42,090 nt of DNA from DASZTU01 sp035493835 (GTDB lineage: Bacteria; Pseudomonadota; Alphaproteobacteria; Rhizobiales; Devosiaceae). The position numbers and the translations under genes are program-made. Below are positions 25,189 through 32,870 of the stretch, in pieces (the first letter of the stretch is position 1; every line of letters starts with the position of its first letter). Location: contig DATJHO010000089.1 of the NCBI GenBank assembly GCA_035493835.1, forward strand, positions 1-42,090. The letters run 5' to 3'. A model generated the notes under the pieces. It saw only the letters and a program-made list of their open reading frames with translations, was not told the origin of the DNA and did no database searches.

Positions 25189-26115
25189 ATGACCCAGCGC
25201 CGCCTTGGCCGCACTGACCTTTCGTTCGAACCGCTGGTCTTCGGCGGCAATGTTTTCGGCTGGACGCTCGAGGAAGCGGAAGCCTTCAAGGTGCTCGACG
25301 CCTTTCTCGACGAGGGCTTTACCGCCATCGACACCGCCGACGTCTATGGCAAGGGCAAGTCCGAGACGATCCTCGGCAATTGGATGAAGGCACGGAACAA
25401 CCGCGACAAGGTGCTGATGTTCACCAAGGTCGGCAACGAGATGGCGCCCGACCAGAAGGGCCTCAAGGCCGATTATATCGTCAAATCCATCGAAGGCTCG
25501 CTGACCCGGCTGCAGACGGACTATGTCGACCTTTACCAGTCGCACAAGCCCGATCCCGAGACGCCGCAGGCCGAAACGCTCGAGGCGCACGACCGGCTGG
25601 TGAAGGCCGGCAAGGTCCGCTTCATCGGCGCCTCGAACTACTCCGCCGAGCAGCACGCGGAAGCCCAGGCGATTTCGGCCGAAAAGCATTTTGCCCGCTA
25701 TGAAAGCGAGCAGCCGGAATACAATCTTTACGTGCGCGAGCGTTTCGAGGGGGCGCTGCAGGATTTCTGCGTGGCGAACGAGGTCGGGGTGATCCCCTAT
25801 TTCAGCCTCGCCGCCGGGTTCTTGACCGGCAAGTACCGGTCCCAGGCCGATTTCGGGCAGAGCCCGCGCGGCGCCCGCATGGAGCGCTACCTCAACGAGA
25901 AGGGCGAGCGGATCCTTGCGGCAATGGACAAGGTTGCGGCCGAGACCGGTGCGACGCTCGCCGAAATCGCCCTTTCCTGGCTCGTCGCCCAGCCGGGCGT
26001 GACGGCGCCGATTGCCTCGGCCACCTCGCTCACCCAGCTCGCAACCCTCGCCAAGGGCGTGCGGCTGACACTGAGCGACGCGCAGCATGCCGCGCTGACG
26101 GCAGCGGGGAAGTAA
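25189..26115 (+). CDS. Aldo/keto reductase
   Basis: NADP(H)-dependent carbonyl reductase of unknown substrate. The 308-residue product has the full catalytic set: Asp48 and Tyr53 (IDTADVYG), Lys80 (MFTKVG) and His119 (YQSHKPDPE), plus the GRTDLSFEPLVFGGNVFGW N terminus and the IASATSLTQL NADP-binding region near residue 275. Length and layout match the YajO/IolS/Tas-like branch. A CCGGAGATTT ribosome site precedes the ATG. It stands alone on the plus strand. Confidence 0.93.
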   Translation: MTQRRLGRTDLSFEPLVFGGNVFGWTLEEAEAFKVLDAFLDEGFTAIDTADVYGKGKSETILGNWMKARNNRDKVLMFTKVGNEMAPDQKGLKADYIVKSIEGSLTRLQTDYVDLYQSHKPDPETPQAETLEAHDRLVKAGKVRFIGASNYSAEQHAEAQAISAEKHFARYESEQPEYNLYVRERFEGALQDFCVANEVGVIPYFSLAAGFLTGKYRSQADFGQSPRGARMERYLNEKGERILAAMDKVAAETGATLAEIALSWLVAQPGVTAPIASATSLTQLATLAKGVRLTLSDAQHAALTAAGK

Positions 26116-26171
26116 GGCTCGGGCTGGTCCGCGAGGGCCTAGTCCATCACCTGGGGGGCCGAGGCTGTCGC

Positions 26172-26296
26172 AAAGGCCCCCTCACCCTAGCCCTCTCCCC
26201 CAAGGGAGAGGGAACGCCTGAGGCGCGGCCGTGCCACTTTCTCACCTCTTCCTTTGGCGACAGGTCGACGCGAGCGTCGAGCGAGGGGAGCCTTTC
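26172..26296. repeat. Dispersed palindromic element, family 1 (degraded right half)
   Basis: AAAGGCCCCCTCACCCTAGC with CCCTCTCCCCCAAGGGAGAGGG forms the left half; the right half (GAGGGGAGCCTTT end) is only partly matched and interrupted. Confidence 0.7.
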
Positions 26297-26306
26297 GCCG
26301 CCCACG

Positions 26307-26336
26307 ACCTCATCCTGAGCTTGTCGAAGGATGGGG
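26307..26336. repeat. Dispersed palindrome, family 2
   Basis: CCTCATCCTGAGC with TTGTCGAAGGATGGGG, one of two copies in this gap. Confidence 0.7.
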
Positions 26337-26349
26337 CCCACCTCGCGGC

Positions 26350-26382
26350 GTCCTCGTGGTTCGACAGGCTCACCATGAGGAC
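26350..26382. repeat. Dispersed palindrome, family 2
   Basis: GTCCTCGTGGTTCGAC and AGGCTCACCATGAGGAC arms, in opposite orientation to the previous copy. Confidence 0.7.
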
Positions 26383-26416
26383 GCTGGGTGTGCGGCGCGC
26401 CCTGCCCTATGCGGAA

Positions 26417-26728
26417 TTATTCGTCATTGGATGCATCGAGCTCGTCGGGCCGCTTGCCTTCGTCGGCCGCCGAATAGGCGCCCTTGGGGCTCGATCCGGC
26501 GCCTTCGGGGCCGTTGGTGTTGGCGGGGTTGAGCCCCGCCTCGAGCGTATCGGCGCCGAGCGCCGCATCGATGGCGGTGGCGAGCGCGACCAGATCGAGC
26601 GCGCCGCCATTGAGCACGAAGCGCCGCTCACCTCCTTGCCCGGCGGTATCCGAGCGATCCGCGCTCGCTTGGCGGTCGAGTTCTCTGGTGAGTGCCGTCA
26701 AAATCCGCTGCCGGCGTTCTTCGCTCAT
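26417..26728 (-). CDS. Unknown 103-residue protein, third gene of a small operon
   Basis: No family recognised. The N-terminal 70 residues are charged and probably helical (MSEERRQRILTALTREL, then ALDLVALATAIDAALGADTL); the last 35 are Gly/Pro/Asp/Ala-rich and likely disordered. No membrane segment, no Cys. The start ATG at 26726-26728 lies four bases beyond the stop of the small membrane protein gene, so the two are almost surely co-transcribed. Function unknown. Confidence 0.65.
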   Translation of the reverse strand: MSEERRQRILTALTRELDRQASADRSDTAGQGGERRFVLNGGALDLVALATAIDAALGADTLEAGLNPANTNGPEGAGSSPKGAYSAADEGKRPDELDASNDE

Positions 26729-26732
26729 TGGC

Positions 26733-26882
26733 CTATCCCCCAGTGCCGTTGATCTTGAGCCCGTTGCCGTCGACCTGAACCTGCACGGCCGGCCGCTGCG
26801 ATTGTTGGTAGGCGTAGATGCTGATGCCGACCAGCGCGGCCCCCAGGACGATGATCAGCCGGTAAAGCCCGCTCCGGTTCAT
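26733..26882 (-). CDS. Small single-pass membrane protein (49 residues), unknown
   Basis: The product has one membrane helix (LYRLIIVLGAALVGISIYAY, about residues 6-25) followed by a short polar tail (QQSQRPAVQVQVDGNGLKIN). I chose the ATG at 26880-26882 because it overlaps the SRPBCC gene stop as ATGA; a longer in-frame version would begin inside that gene. It has the form of many small inner-membrane proteins, but no family is recognised. It lies between the SRPBCC gene and the 103-residue gene. Confidence 0.65.
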   Translation of the reverse strand: MNRSGLYRLIIVLGAALVGISIYAYQQSQRPAVQVQVDGNGLKINGTGG

Positions 26883-27301
26883 GGCGCCTCCACCGTTTCC
26901 TTGAGGCCCCTGAGAACGGGCTGCCAATTCTTTCTGGATTGTTCCTCGGAGACGCCGGTGAGGTTTTCCTGCGTCAGCGTCACCTTCGTGCCCTTGGCCG
27001 TGGGCGCAAGATCATAGGTCACGGCGTGATAGTTGGCCGGCTCGTCCGCCAACCCCGAGAGCGGGGACCAATGCGTCACCGAAAGCCGCTTTTGCGGATC
27101 GAGAGCCTTTACCTCGCCCCGATCCACATAGGATTTGCCGTTGTATTGGCCGCTCCAGGTGATCTTGTGCCCGACCTTCCAGTCGGTCGAAACCGTTGCA
27201 CCCATCATGTAGGCCCGAACCAGCTTCGGCTCGGTCAGCGCCGCCCAGACCCTGCTGGTGGGGGCATCGATATCGATCGAAATGGCAATCCTGTCGCCCA
27301 T
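26879..27301 (-). CDS. SRPBCC/AHSA1-like domain protein
   Basis: A 140-residue helix-grip protein of the START-like superfamily, which binds hydrophobic ligands or Hsp90-type clients. Seen: IAISIDIDAPTSRVWAALTE at 5-24, VGHKITWSGQYNG, GEVKALDPQKRLSVTHW, and a closing helix VLRGLKETVEAP, the usual AHSA1 order. A GGAGGAGGCC ribosome site directly before the ATG at 27299-27301 fixes the start. Its ligand is unknown. It is the first gene of a three-gene unit with two small unknown proteins. Confidence 0.85.
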   Translation of the reverse strand: MGDRIAISIDIDAPTSRVWAALTEPKLVRAYMMGATVSTDWKVGHKITWSGQYNGKSYVDRGEVKALDPQKRLSVTHWSPLSGLADEPANYHAVTYDLAPTAKGTKVTLTQENLTGVSEEQSRKNWQPVLRGLKETVEAP

Positions 27302-27367
27302 GGCCTCCTCCGGGTGATGACGCTCAACGCGCAATCCCCGGCGGAGGTTCACTGGCGCGGGAGGGCG

Positions 27368-28507
27368 TTAGCTTACCCGTTCGCCCTGCCGCCAGACGCC
27401 GCGCACGACCGGCGCGCCATCGATCAGCTTTACCCGCACGAAATCGGCGCGCTTGCCGGCGGCGATCTCGCCGCGGTCCTCGAGCCCGGCGGCTTTCGCC
27501 GGATTCCTGCTCACCATGGCGATCGCTTCGGGCAGCGACACCTCTTCGGCGCGCTGCGGCAGGAGGAACGCCGCCTGCATCAGCGCGAAGGGCACATAGT
27601 CGGAGGACAGCACGTCGAGAACATGATGCTTGGCCAGTTCGGTCGCAGAGATGTTGCCCGAATGCGATTTGCCGCGCACCACGTTGGGGGCGCCCATCAG
27701 CACCGCGAGGCCCGCCTTGTGTGATGCCTCGGCCGCAACCAGCGTCGTCGGGAACTCGGCGATCGAAACCCCGTCGGCGACGGATTCGGCCACCTGCTCG
27801 GCGGTCGCGTCGTCATGGCTGGCAAAGGCGATGCCGACGGCCTTGCCGCGCTTGACGATCGCCTTGCGGTGCTTGTCGGAATATTGCGCCTGCTCATTGT
27901 ACCGGTCGGCGATATAGGCGTCCATTTCCGCGTCGGAAAAGCGCATCCGCTCCTGGTAATACTCGCGGAACTTTTCGATCGTCTGGAACTGCCGCTGGCC
28001 GGGGGTGTGGTCCATCACCGAGGCGAGCTTGACGATCGGCAGGTCGCAGAACCGCTCAAAGTGCTCGACAACGTCGGGGGTCGGCAGTTCGCACCGCAGA
28101 TGCACCATATGGTCGGCCCTGAGCCGGCCATCCTCCTGCGCAGCCATCACCGCACCGAGCAGCACATCGACATGGTCGCCCATGCCCGGCATTTCGACAT
28201 CCGAGCCGATGCGCAGCGCATCGAACACCGTGGTGATGCCCGACCCGGCGATCTGGGTGTCGTGCGCCTGCAGCGCCGCCATCGGGTTCCAGTAGACGCC
28301 GGGGCGCGGACGGTAATGGTTCTCGAGATGGTCGGTGTGGAGTTCGACCAGGCCCGGAATCAGGTAGTCGCCGCCAAAGTCGATGCCGGTTTCGGCATGG
28401 CTGAGGTCAATGGCGCTGATCGCCCCGTCCTCGACGGCGAGCGAGCCCGCGATCACCTCGTCGGCGAGTACGATCTTGGCATTGCGGATCACGAGATCGG
28501 ACTGCAT
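27368..28507 (-). CDS. phnM: Alpha-D-ribose 1-methylphosphonate 5-triphosphate diphosphatase PhnM
   Basis: Amidohydrolase-fold enzyme that removes pyrophosphate from the ribose-triphosphate intermediate of the C-P lyase route of phosphonate breakdown. The 379-residue product has the metal-binding LVELHTDHLENHYRPRPGV region (53-71), VMDHTPGQRQ near 164, FASHDDAT near 230 and GAPNVVRGKSHSGN near 272, all PhnM hallmarks. It follows the DUF1045 gene by 61 bases on the same strand. No other phn gene (phnG-L, N) is in the window, so the rest of the pathway must be elsewhere, or this copy has another role. Confidence 0.93.
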   Translation of the reverse strand: MQSDLVIRNAKIVLADEVIAGSLAVEDGAISAIDLSHAETGIDFGGDYLIPGLVELHTDHLENHYRPRPGVYWNPMAALQAHDTQIAGSGITTVFDALRIGSDVEMPGMGDHVDVLLGAVMAAQEDGRLRADHMVHLRCELPTPDVVEHFERFCDLPIVKLASVMDHTPGQRQFQTIEKFREYYQERMRFSDAEMDAYIADRYNEQAQYSDKHRKAIVKRGKAVGIAFASHDDATAEQVAESVADGVSIAEFPTTLVAAEASHKAGLAVLMGAPNVVRGKSHSGNISATELAKHHVLDVLSSDYVPFALMQAAFLLPQRAEEVSLPEAIAMVSRNPAKAAGLEDRGEIAAGKRADFVRVKLIDGAPVVRGVWRQGERVS

Positions 28508-28568
28508 TTGGTCCCTCCGGAAAGCGCGCGCCCGACCAGGAGGCGGTCGCGCGAAAAGCTGATGGCCG

Positions 28569-29264
28569 TCAGGCCGACATTAGCGGATAGTCGCGCAAGC
28601 GCGTGAACGGGGCACCCGGTTCCGCCTCGTGGAAGAGGACCAGGCGGTCGAGCAGCAGATTTTCGCCGATCACCGGCGCGAACCACTGGCTTGCCGCGGC
28701 GAACACTTCCTCATGCTCCTCGGGCGGCAACCGGTCGGTAAGCGTCATGTGGAGGCGAAACTCTTCCAGCACGTAAGGATAGCCGTAGCGGTCGACCAAT
28801 TCGACCTGGCGCGCGCTGAGCCGGCCGTCGCCATTGCGCTTTTCCCGGTCGGCTTCGGTCATCGGCGCCCGGAACCCGTCGAAATCGGTAACGATCCGGC
28901 CCGCGAATTCGGTCAGCGCCGCGCTCTGCACGTCCGGCACCAGCGCGAGGAACCGCCCGATGGCCCTGAGCACGATCGGGCCCATGTCCACCGGCGCCTG
29001 CTCGGCGGCATAGGCCTTGAGCGCCCGGTCGAGATCCTTGCCCTCGAGCTTGCCGTCGAGCGCCATCGGCGCCTTGAGCGTGGCGTGGAAACCATAGCGG
29101 CGCGCCGAAACGGTGAGCGGAAAGCGCTTCGCGAAGGAAAGGCCGCCGGCCTCAGCTTCGATCGCCTCGCCGGTCAAGGCGTCACGCCCCAGCCACTGCG
29201 CCGCCAGCGACCACAGCGGGTTCGTCACTGCGGGCGCAAAATAGATTCCGTAACGTTCGGGCAT
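28569..29264 (-). CDS. DUF1045 protein, 2H phosphoesterase-like, phosphonate-linked
   Basis: A 231-residue protein of the family often found in phn operons. Two H-x-T motifs, GFHATLKAP near residue 77 and LHMTLTDRL near 180, are spaced as in 2H phosphoesterases (relatives of 2'-5' RNA ligase), suggesting action on a cyclic phosphate; in some bacteria a PhnP-like cyclic phosphodiesterase does this in the C-P lyase route. I use the ATG at 29262-29264 (MPERYGIYFAPAV), as the family starts here; the longer in-frame start adds unmatched residues. It is probably co-transcribed with phnM. Confidence 0.88.
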   Translation of the reverse strand: MPERYGIYFAPAVTNPLWSLAAQWLGRDALTGEAIEAEAGGLSFAKRFPLTVSARRYGFHATLKAPMALDGKLEGKDLDRALKAYAAEQAPVDMGPIVLRAIGRFLALVPDVQSAALTEFAGRIVTDFDGFRAPMTEADREKRNGDGRLSARQVELVDRYGYPYVLEEFRLHMTLTDRLPPEEHEEVFAAASQWFAPVIGENLLLDRLVLFHEAEPGAPFTRLRDYPLMSA

Positions 29265-29399
29265 AGTCAGAAGTGTCTCGTCGAGCAAAAAGCGTCCACT
29301 AACTGCCCCGGATGACAATCCGTTGACAAGCAGTGGATAAAAACTGTCCCTGCCTTTCGGGGCTCATGGTGAGCGTGAGGAGCGCCTGCGCCAAGCCCG

Positions 29400-29432
29400 G
29401 CCTCGTCCTTCGACAAGCTCAGGATGAGGCCT
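29400..29432. repeat. Dispersed palindrome, family 2
   Basis: GGCCTCGTCCTTCGAC and AAGCTCAGGATGAGGCC arms. A weaker half copy (GGCTCATGGTGAGCG) lies just upstream at about 29361. Confidence 0.7.
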
Positions 29433-29462
29433 CGGCAAGACCGCCCCACATTCACCGCGTCG

Positions 29463-29480
29463 TCCCGACTTTCGTCGGGA
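29463..29480. repeat. Short tetraloop hairpin repeat
   Basis: TCCCGAC and GTCGGGA, seven perfect base pairs closing a TTTC loop, flanked by CG and TGAG. It belongs to neither main repeat family. Confidence 0.5.
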
Positions 29481-29636
29481 TGAGGGCGGGGTGGGCGCCA
29501 GCCGGGACAACCAGGTGACGAGGCAACACCAACAGGAAGTAGGGCCTGGCCGCTCACATTTCCACCTTCGCGCCTTGCATGCGGGGGGGCCTGTCGCCAT
29601 GATCCGCCACCTTTCAGGTTCCGATGAGCTAAGAAT

Positions 29637-30890
29637 TTGTCCCGCGATCTTCTCGAAAGCCTTTTTCACGCCGCCGTCGTCCAGGCGCAGCCGGCGCTGG
29701 CCATCCGCCGCTATTTGCCACCCAAGCCCAAGGGCAAGACCGTCGTGATCGGCGCGGGCAAGGCCTCGGCGCAAATGGCGCAGGCATTCGAGGAAGCCTG
29801 GGACGCTCCCCTCGAAGGGCTGGTGATCACCCGCTATGGCTATGCCGCGCCCTGTTCGCGCCTCGAGGTGATGGAGGCGGCCCACCCGGTGCCGGACCTC
29901 GTCGGTGAAACCGCGTCCAGGCGGCTGATGGAAGCGGTCGCGGGCCTCGGCCCCGACGATCTCGTCGTCGCCCTGATCTCGGGCGGTGGCTCGGCGCTGC
30001 TGGCGGCGCCGGGGCCCGGCATGACCCTTGCCGACGAGCAGGCGGTGAATGCCGCGCTCCTTGCTTCGGGCGCCCCGATCGGGGTGATGAACGCCATCCG
30101 CAAGGAGCTTTCGCTGGTCAAGGGCGGCAGGCTGGCGGCGCTCGCGGCGCCGGCCCCGGTCGCAACGCTGGTCGTTTCGGACGTGCCCGGCGATGATCCG
30201 GCAATCGTGGCCTCGGGCCCGACCGTCCCCAGCGCCTCGACGCGGCAAGACGCCCGCCGCCTGGTCGAGCTTTACGGCATCGCCCTGCCGCCGGCCGCCG
30301 CCGCGCTCCTCGCCTCGGACGAGAACCGCGCGCCGCTACCCCAGGACCCTGCCTTTTCCGGAAACACTGTGCGCGTCATCGCCTCGGCCGCCCTTTCGCT
30401 CGAGGCCGCCGCCGAGCGGGCGCGGCTCCATGGTTTCGAGGCAAAGATACTTTCCGATGCCATCGAGGGCGAGGCGCGCGAAGTGGCAAAGGTCCATGCT
30501 GCGATCGCCCGCGAAATCGCCATTCGCAACCAGCCATTCGAAAAGCCGGTGGTGGTGCTCTCGGGCGGGGAAACGACCGTGACGCTCAAGGGCCGCGGCC
30601 GGGGCGGGCGCAATGCGGAGTTTTTGCTCGCCTTCGCCATTGCCATTGACGGCATCGAGCGGATTTCGGCGCTTGCCGCCGACACGGACGGCATCGATGG
30701 CACCGAGGACAATGCCGGCGCCTTCGCGGACGGCACGACCGCCCAGCGCCTGCGCGCGGCCGGCATCGACCCGTTGAGTGCGCTTGCCAAAAACGACGCC
30801 TATTCTGCCTTCGCCGCCATCGGCGACCTGTTTGTCACCGGGCCGACGGGAACGAACGTCAACGATTTTCGGGCGATTCTGGTGGAGTGA
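29637..30890 (+). CDS. Glycerate 2-kinase (MOFRL family, GckA/TtuD type)
   Basis: Phosphorylates D-glycerate to 2-phosphoglycerate. The 417-residue product has VIGAGKASAQMAQAFEEAW near residue 37, ISGGGSALLAAP near 115, IRKELSLVKGGRLA near 160, VSDVPGDDPAIVASGPTVP and the C-terminal MOFRL region with LSGGETTVTLKGRGRGGRN and ALAADTDGIDGTEDNAGA. The start is a TTG at 29637; an in-frame TGA lies four codons upstream and there is no nearby ATG. This makes the start unusual but leaves little choice. It may serve glyoxylate, tartrate or serine-type metabolism. Confidence 0.9.
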   Translation: MSRDLLESLFHAAVVQAQPALAIRRYLPPKPKGKTVVIGAGKASAQMAQAFEEAWDAPLEGLVITRYGYAAPCSRLEVMEAAHPVPDLVGETASRRLMEAVAGLGPDDLVVALISGGGSALLAAPGPGMTLADEQAVNAALLASGAPIGVMNAIRKELSLVKGGRLAALAAPAPVATLVVSDVPGDDPAIVASGPTVPSASTRQDARRLVELYGIALPPAAAALLASDENRAPLPQDPAFSGNTVRVIASAALSLEAAAERARLHGFEAKILSDAIEGEAREVAKVHAAIAREIAIRNQPFEKPVVVLSGGETTVTLKGRGRGGRNAEFLLAFAIAIDGIERISALAADTDGIDGTEDNAGAFADGTTAQRLRAAGIDPLSALAKNDAYSAFAAIGDLFVTGPTGTNVNDFRAILVE

Positions 30891-30952
30891 GAGGCACGGA
30901 GCGCGCGTGTTGCCAAAACGCCGAGCGCCCCGAGGGGAAGCCGTGACGCGGC

Positions 30953-32167
30953 CTACTTCGCCCGCTTTTTGACCGCGCCCGGCAAATTGGGCAGGAACAC
31001 CGTGGTCAGCCCCAGCACCGGCAGGAACGAGCACACGGTATAGACGAAGCTGATTCCCATATGGTCGGCGACCTCCCCGAGGACCGCCGCGCCGAGCCCG
31101 CCGACGCCGAACGCCAGCCCGAAGAAGAGGCCAGCGATGAGCCCCACCCGGCCCGGCACCAGCTCCTGCGCGAAGACCATGATGGCCGAAAACGCCGAGG
31201 CGAGAATGAGCCCGATGATCACCGTCAGCACCGCCGTCCATTCGAGATTGGCGTAAGGCAGGGCCAGGGTGAAGGGAAGCGTCCCCAGGATCGAGAACCA
31301 GATGACGAACTTGGTGCCGAACCGATCGACCAGCGGGCCACCTGCCACCGTGCCGACCGCGACCGCGCCGAGATAGAGGAACAGCAGCAGCTGCGAGTTC
31401 TGGACCGAGACCCCGAACTTTTCCATGACGAAGAAGGTGTAATAGCTCGAGAGGCTCGTGAGGTAGATGTACTTGCTCATCACCAGCACCACGAGCACGC
31501 TGATCGCGAGCACGACCTTGTTGCGTGGCAGGGAGTCGGCCGAAGCCTTCTTGGCTGCGCTCCGCACCGGGATATGCCGCGCATACCACGTGCCGACCTG
31601 CCAGAGCACGACCATGCCCACGAGAGCGGCGATCGAAAACCACTCGATCGATTGCTGACCCTTGACCATGATGACGAAGGCGGCGAGGAGCGGCCCGATA
31701 GCTGTGCCGAAATTGCCGCCGACCTGGAACAGCGATTGCGCCAGCCCGAAACGGCCGCCCGAGGCGATGCGCGCGACGCGCGAGGCTTCGGGATGGAAGA
31801 TCGAGGAGCCCAGCCCCACCAGCGCCGCACCCAGCAGCAGCAGCTCATAGGTGCCGGCATGCGCCAGGACGATCAGCCCGACCAGGGTCGAGCCCATGCC
31901 GATCGGCAGCGAATAGGGCAGCGGCCGCTTGTCTGTATAGAGCCCCACCAGCGGCTGCAGCAGCGAGGCCGTGACCTGGAAGGTCAGCGTCAAGATGCCG
32001 ATCTGCCCGAAATCAAGACCGTAATTGGTCTTGAGCAACGGATAGGTCGCGGTCAGCAGCGACTGCATCATATCGTTGAGCAGATGACAGAAGCTGACGG
32101 CGAAGATGATGGTAAAGGCCGTTTCGGTGGCGCGGGGACGGGCCTGGCCGGCGGTTGTGTCAGTCAT
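30953..32167 (-). CDS. fsr: MFS transporter, fosmidomycin resistance (Fsr) type
   Basis: A 404-residue, 12-helix pump of the major facilitator superfamily. The segments FCHLLNDMMQSLLTATYPLLK (about 26-46), FQVTASLLQPLVGLYTDKRP, GLGSSIFHPEASRVAR and QVGGNFGTAIGPLLAA match the Fsr family closely. Members export fosmidomycin, but the natural substrate is usually unknown. It is convergent with the glycerate kinase gene (62 bases) and lies next to the remains of an AraC-type regulator. Confidence 0.92.
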   Translation of the reverse strand: MTDTTAGQARPRATETAFTIIFAVSFCHLLNDMMQSLLTATYPLLKTNYGLDFGQIGILTLTFQVTASLLQPLVGLYTDKRPLPYSLPIGMGSTLVGLIVLAHAGTYELLLLGAALVGLGSSIFHPEASRVARIASGGRFGLAQSLFQVGGNFGTAIGPLLAAFVIMVKGQQSIEWFSIAALVGMVVLWQVGTWYARHIPVRSAAKKASADSLPRNKVVLAISVLVVLVMSKYIYLTSLSSYYTFFVMEKFGVSVQNSQLLLFLYLGAVAVGTVAGGPLVDRFGTKFVIWFSILGTLPFTLALPYANLEWTAVLTVIIGLILASAFSAIMVFAQELVPGRVGLIAGLFFGLAFGVGGLGAAVLGEVADHMGISFVYTVCSFLPVLGLTTVFLPNLPGAVKKRAK

Positions 32168-32427
32168 GGATGTTCCGGAAAAACTGAGCGGGGATGCGCC
32201 GGCAGAAAATGGGCCTCATCCTGGGGTGTCGAACGACGAGGAGCCGGCTCCTGGTCGTTCGGCTAGCCCACGCGAGGGTCGCCTGCAAGCACAATCATCG
32301 TCCCCTCATAGCCTCATTGTGCGCGGCCTGCATTCGTGCTCTGGTCGGCTTCTTTCGCGAGTGGGCCAACCCGATGTTGCCAGTGACCCAGCGCCGCAGC
32401 AGCGCCTCCGACCCCGATAGCGAGTTC
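32168..32427. other. Non-coding stretch upstream of fsr
   Basis: Holds a degraded family 2 palindrome (32213-32241) and the possible promoter of fsr. The last 90 bases may still be worn sequence of the AraC-type gene that follows; I find no intact frame. Confidence 0.45.
32213..32241. repeat. Dispersed palindrome, family 2 (degraded)
   Basis: CCTCATCCTGGGGTGTCGAA with CGACGAGG; the loop and one arm have diverged from the other copies. Confidence 0.55.
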
Positions 32428-32657
32428 ATGAGCCGCCGCACCTTCACCCGGCTGTTTCGCCGCGAAACCGGTCTCAGCCTTTCCCTCTGGCGCTAGCAGG
32501 CGTGCCTCTTCACCGCCCTGCCCCGGCTCGCCGCCGCGAAGCAGTGACCACCGTCGCCCTCGATCTCGGCTATGAGAGCGTTGCCGCCTTCACCACCATG
32601 TTCACCCGAATGATCGGCACGCCGCCAGGGAGCTATCTGGGGCGAGGATCGGCATAG
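32428..32657 (+). pseudogene. Remnant of an AraC-family regulator (C-terminal DNA-binding part)
   Basis: From the ATG at 32428 the frame reads MSRRTFTRLFRRETGLSLSLWR, the first helix-turn-helix of AraC proteins, then meets a TAG at 32494. The next codons continue as QACLFTALPRLAA and then shift by one base into EAVTTVALDLGYESVAAFTT, which is the second helix-turn-helix, ending GTPPGSYLGRGSA with TAG at 32655-32657. One stop and one frameshift, together with the missing N-terminal sensor domain, show decay. It may once have controlled the neighbouring fsr pump. Confidence 0.8.
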
Positions 32658-32670
32658 GGCTTGGGCCACC

Positions 32671-32783
32671 GGCTACCCCTACCCTGACCCTCTCCCCAGA
32701 GGGGCGAGGGTTTTCTAAGCCGCACCCTCGCTGCTCCTTCCTTCCCTCGCCCCTCTAAGGAGAAGGTCAGGGTGAGGGGCAGC
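32671..32783. repeat. Dispersed palindromic element, family 1
   Basis: GGCTACCCCTACCCTGACC with CTCTCCCCAGAGGGGCGAGGG, then CCCTCGCCCCTCTAAGGAG and GGTCAGGGTGAGGGGCAGCC closing the outer arms. It lies 88 bases before the oxidoreductase start. Confidence 0.8.
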
Positions 32784-32870
32784 CACTGTTACCAGCCGAT
32801 TTTTCATCCCGGCGCTTGGCATCCCGCTGCCGGCATTGTTAATTGCCCGCCGGATTTGGAGGAATTTCTC

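Larger units (their letters stand above)
26116..26416. other. Convergent gap with three repeats
   Basis: The gap between the aldo/keto reductase and the 103-residue unknown protein holds one family 1 element (26172-26296) and two family 2 palindromes (26307-26336, 26350-26382). No other gene or signal seen. Confidence 0.6.
29265..29636. other. Divergent region between the DUF1045 gene and the glycerate kinase gene
   Basis: The 372 bases hold a family 2 palindrome (29400-29432) and a tetraloop hairpin TCCCGAC-TTTC-GTCGGGA at 29463-29480, a common short repeat in this group of bacteria. Promoters for both genes should be here but cannot be placed by eye. Confidence 0.5.

Noticed and set aside
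27368..29264. Part of a complete C-P lyase operon
   Set aside because: Both sides of the phnM/DUF1045 pair hold unrelated genes, and no phnG-L frames are seen in the window.
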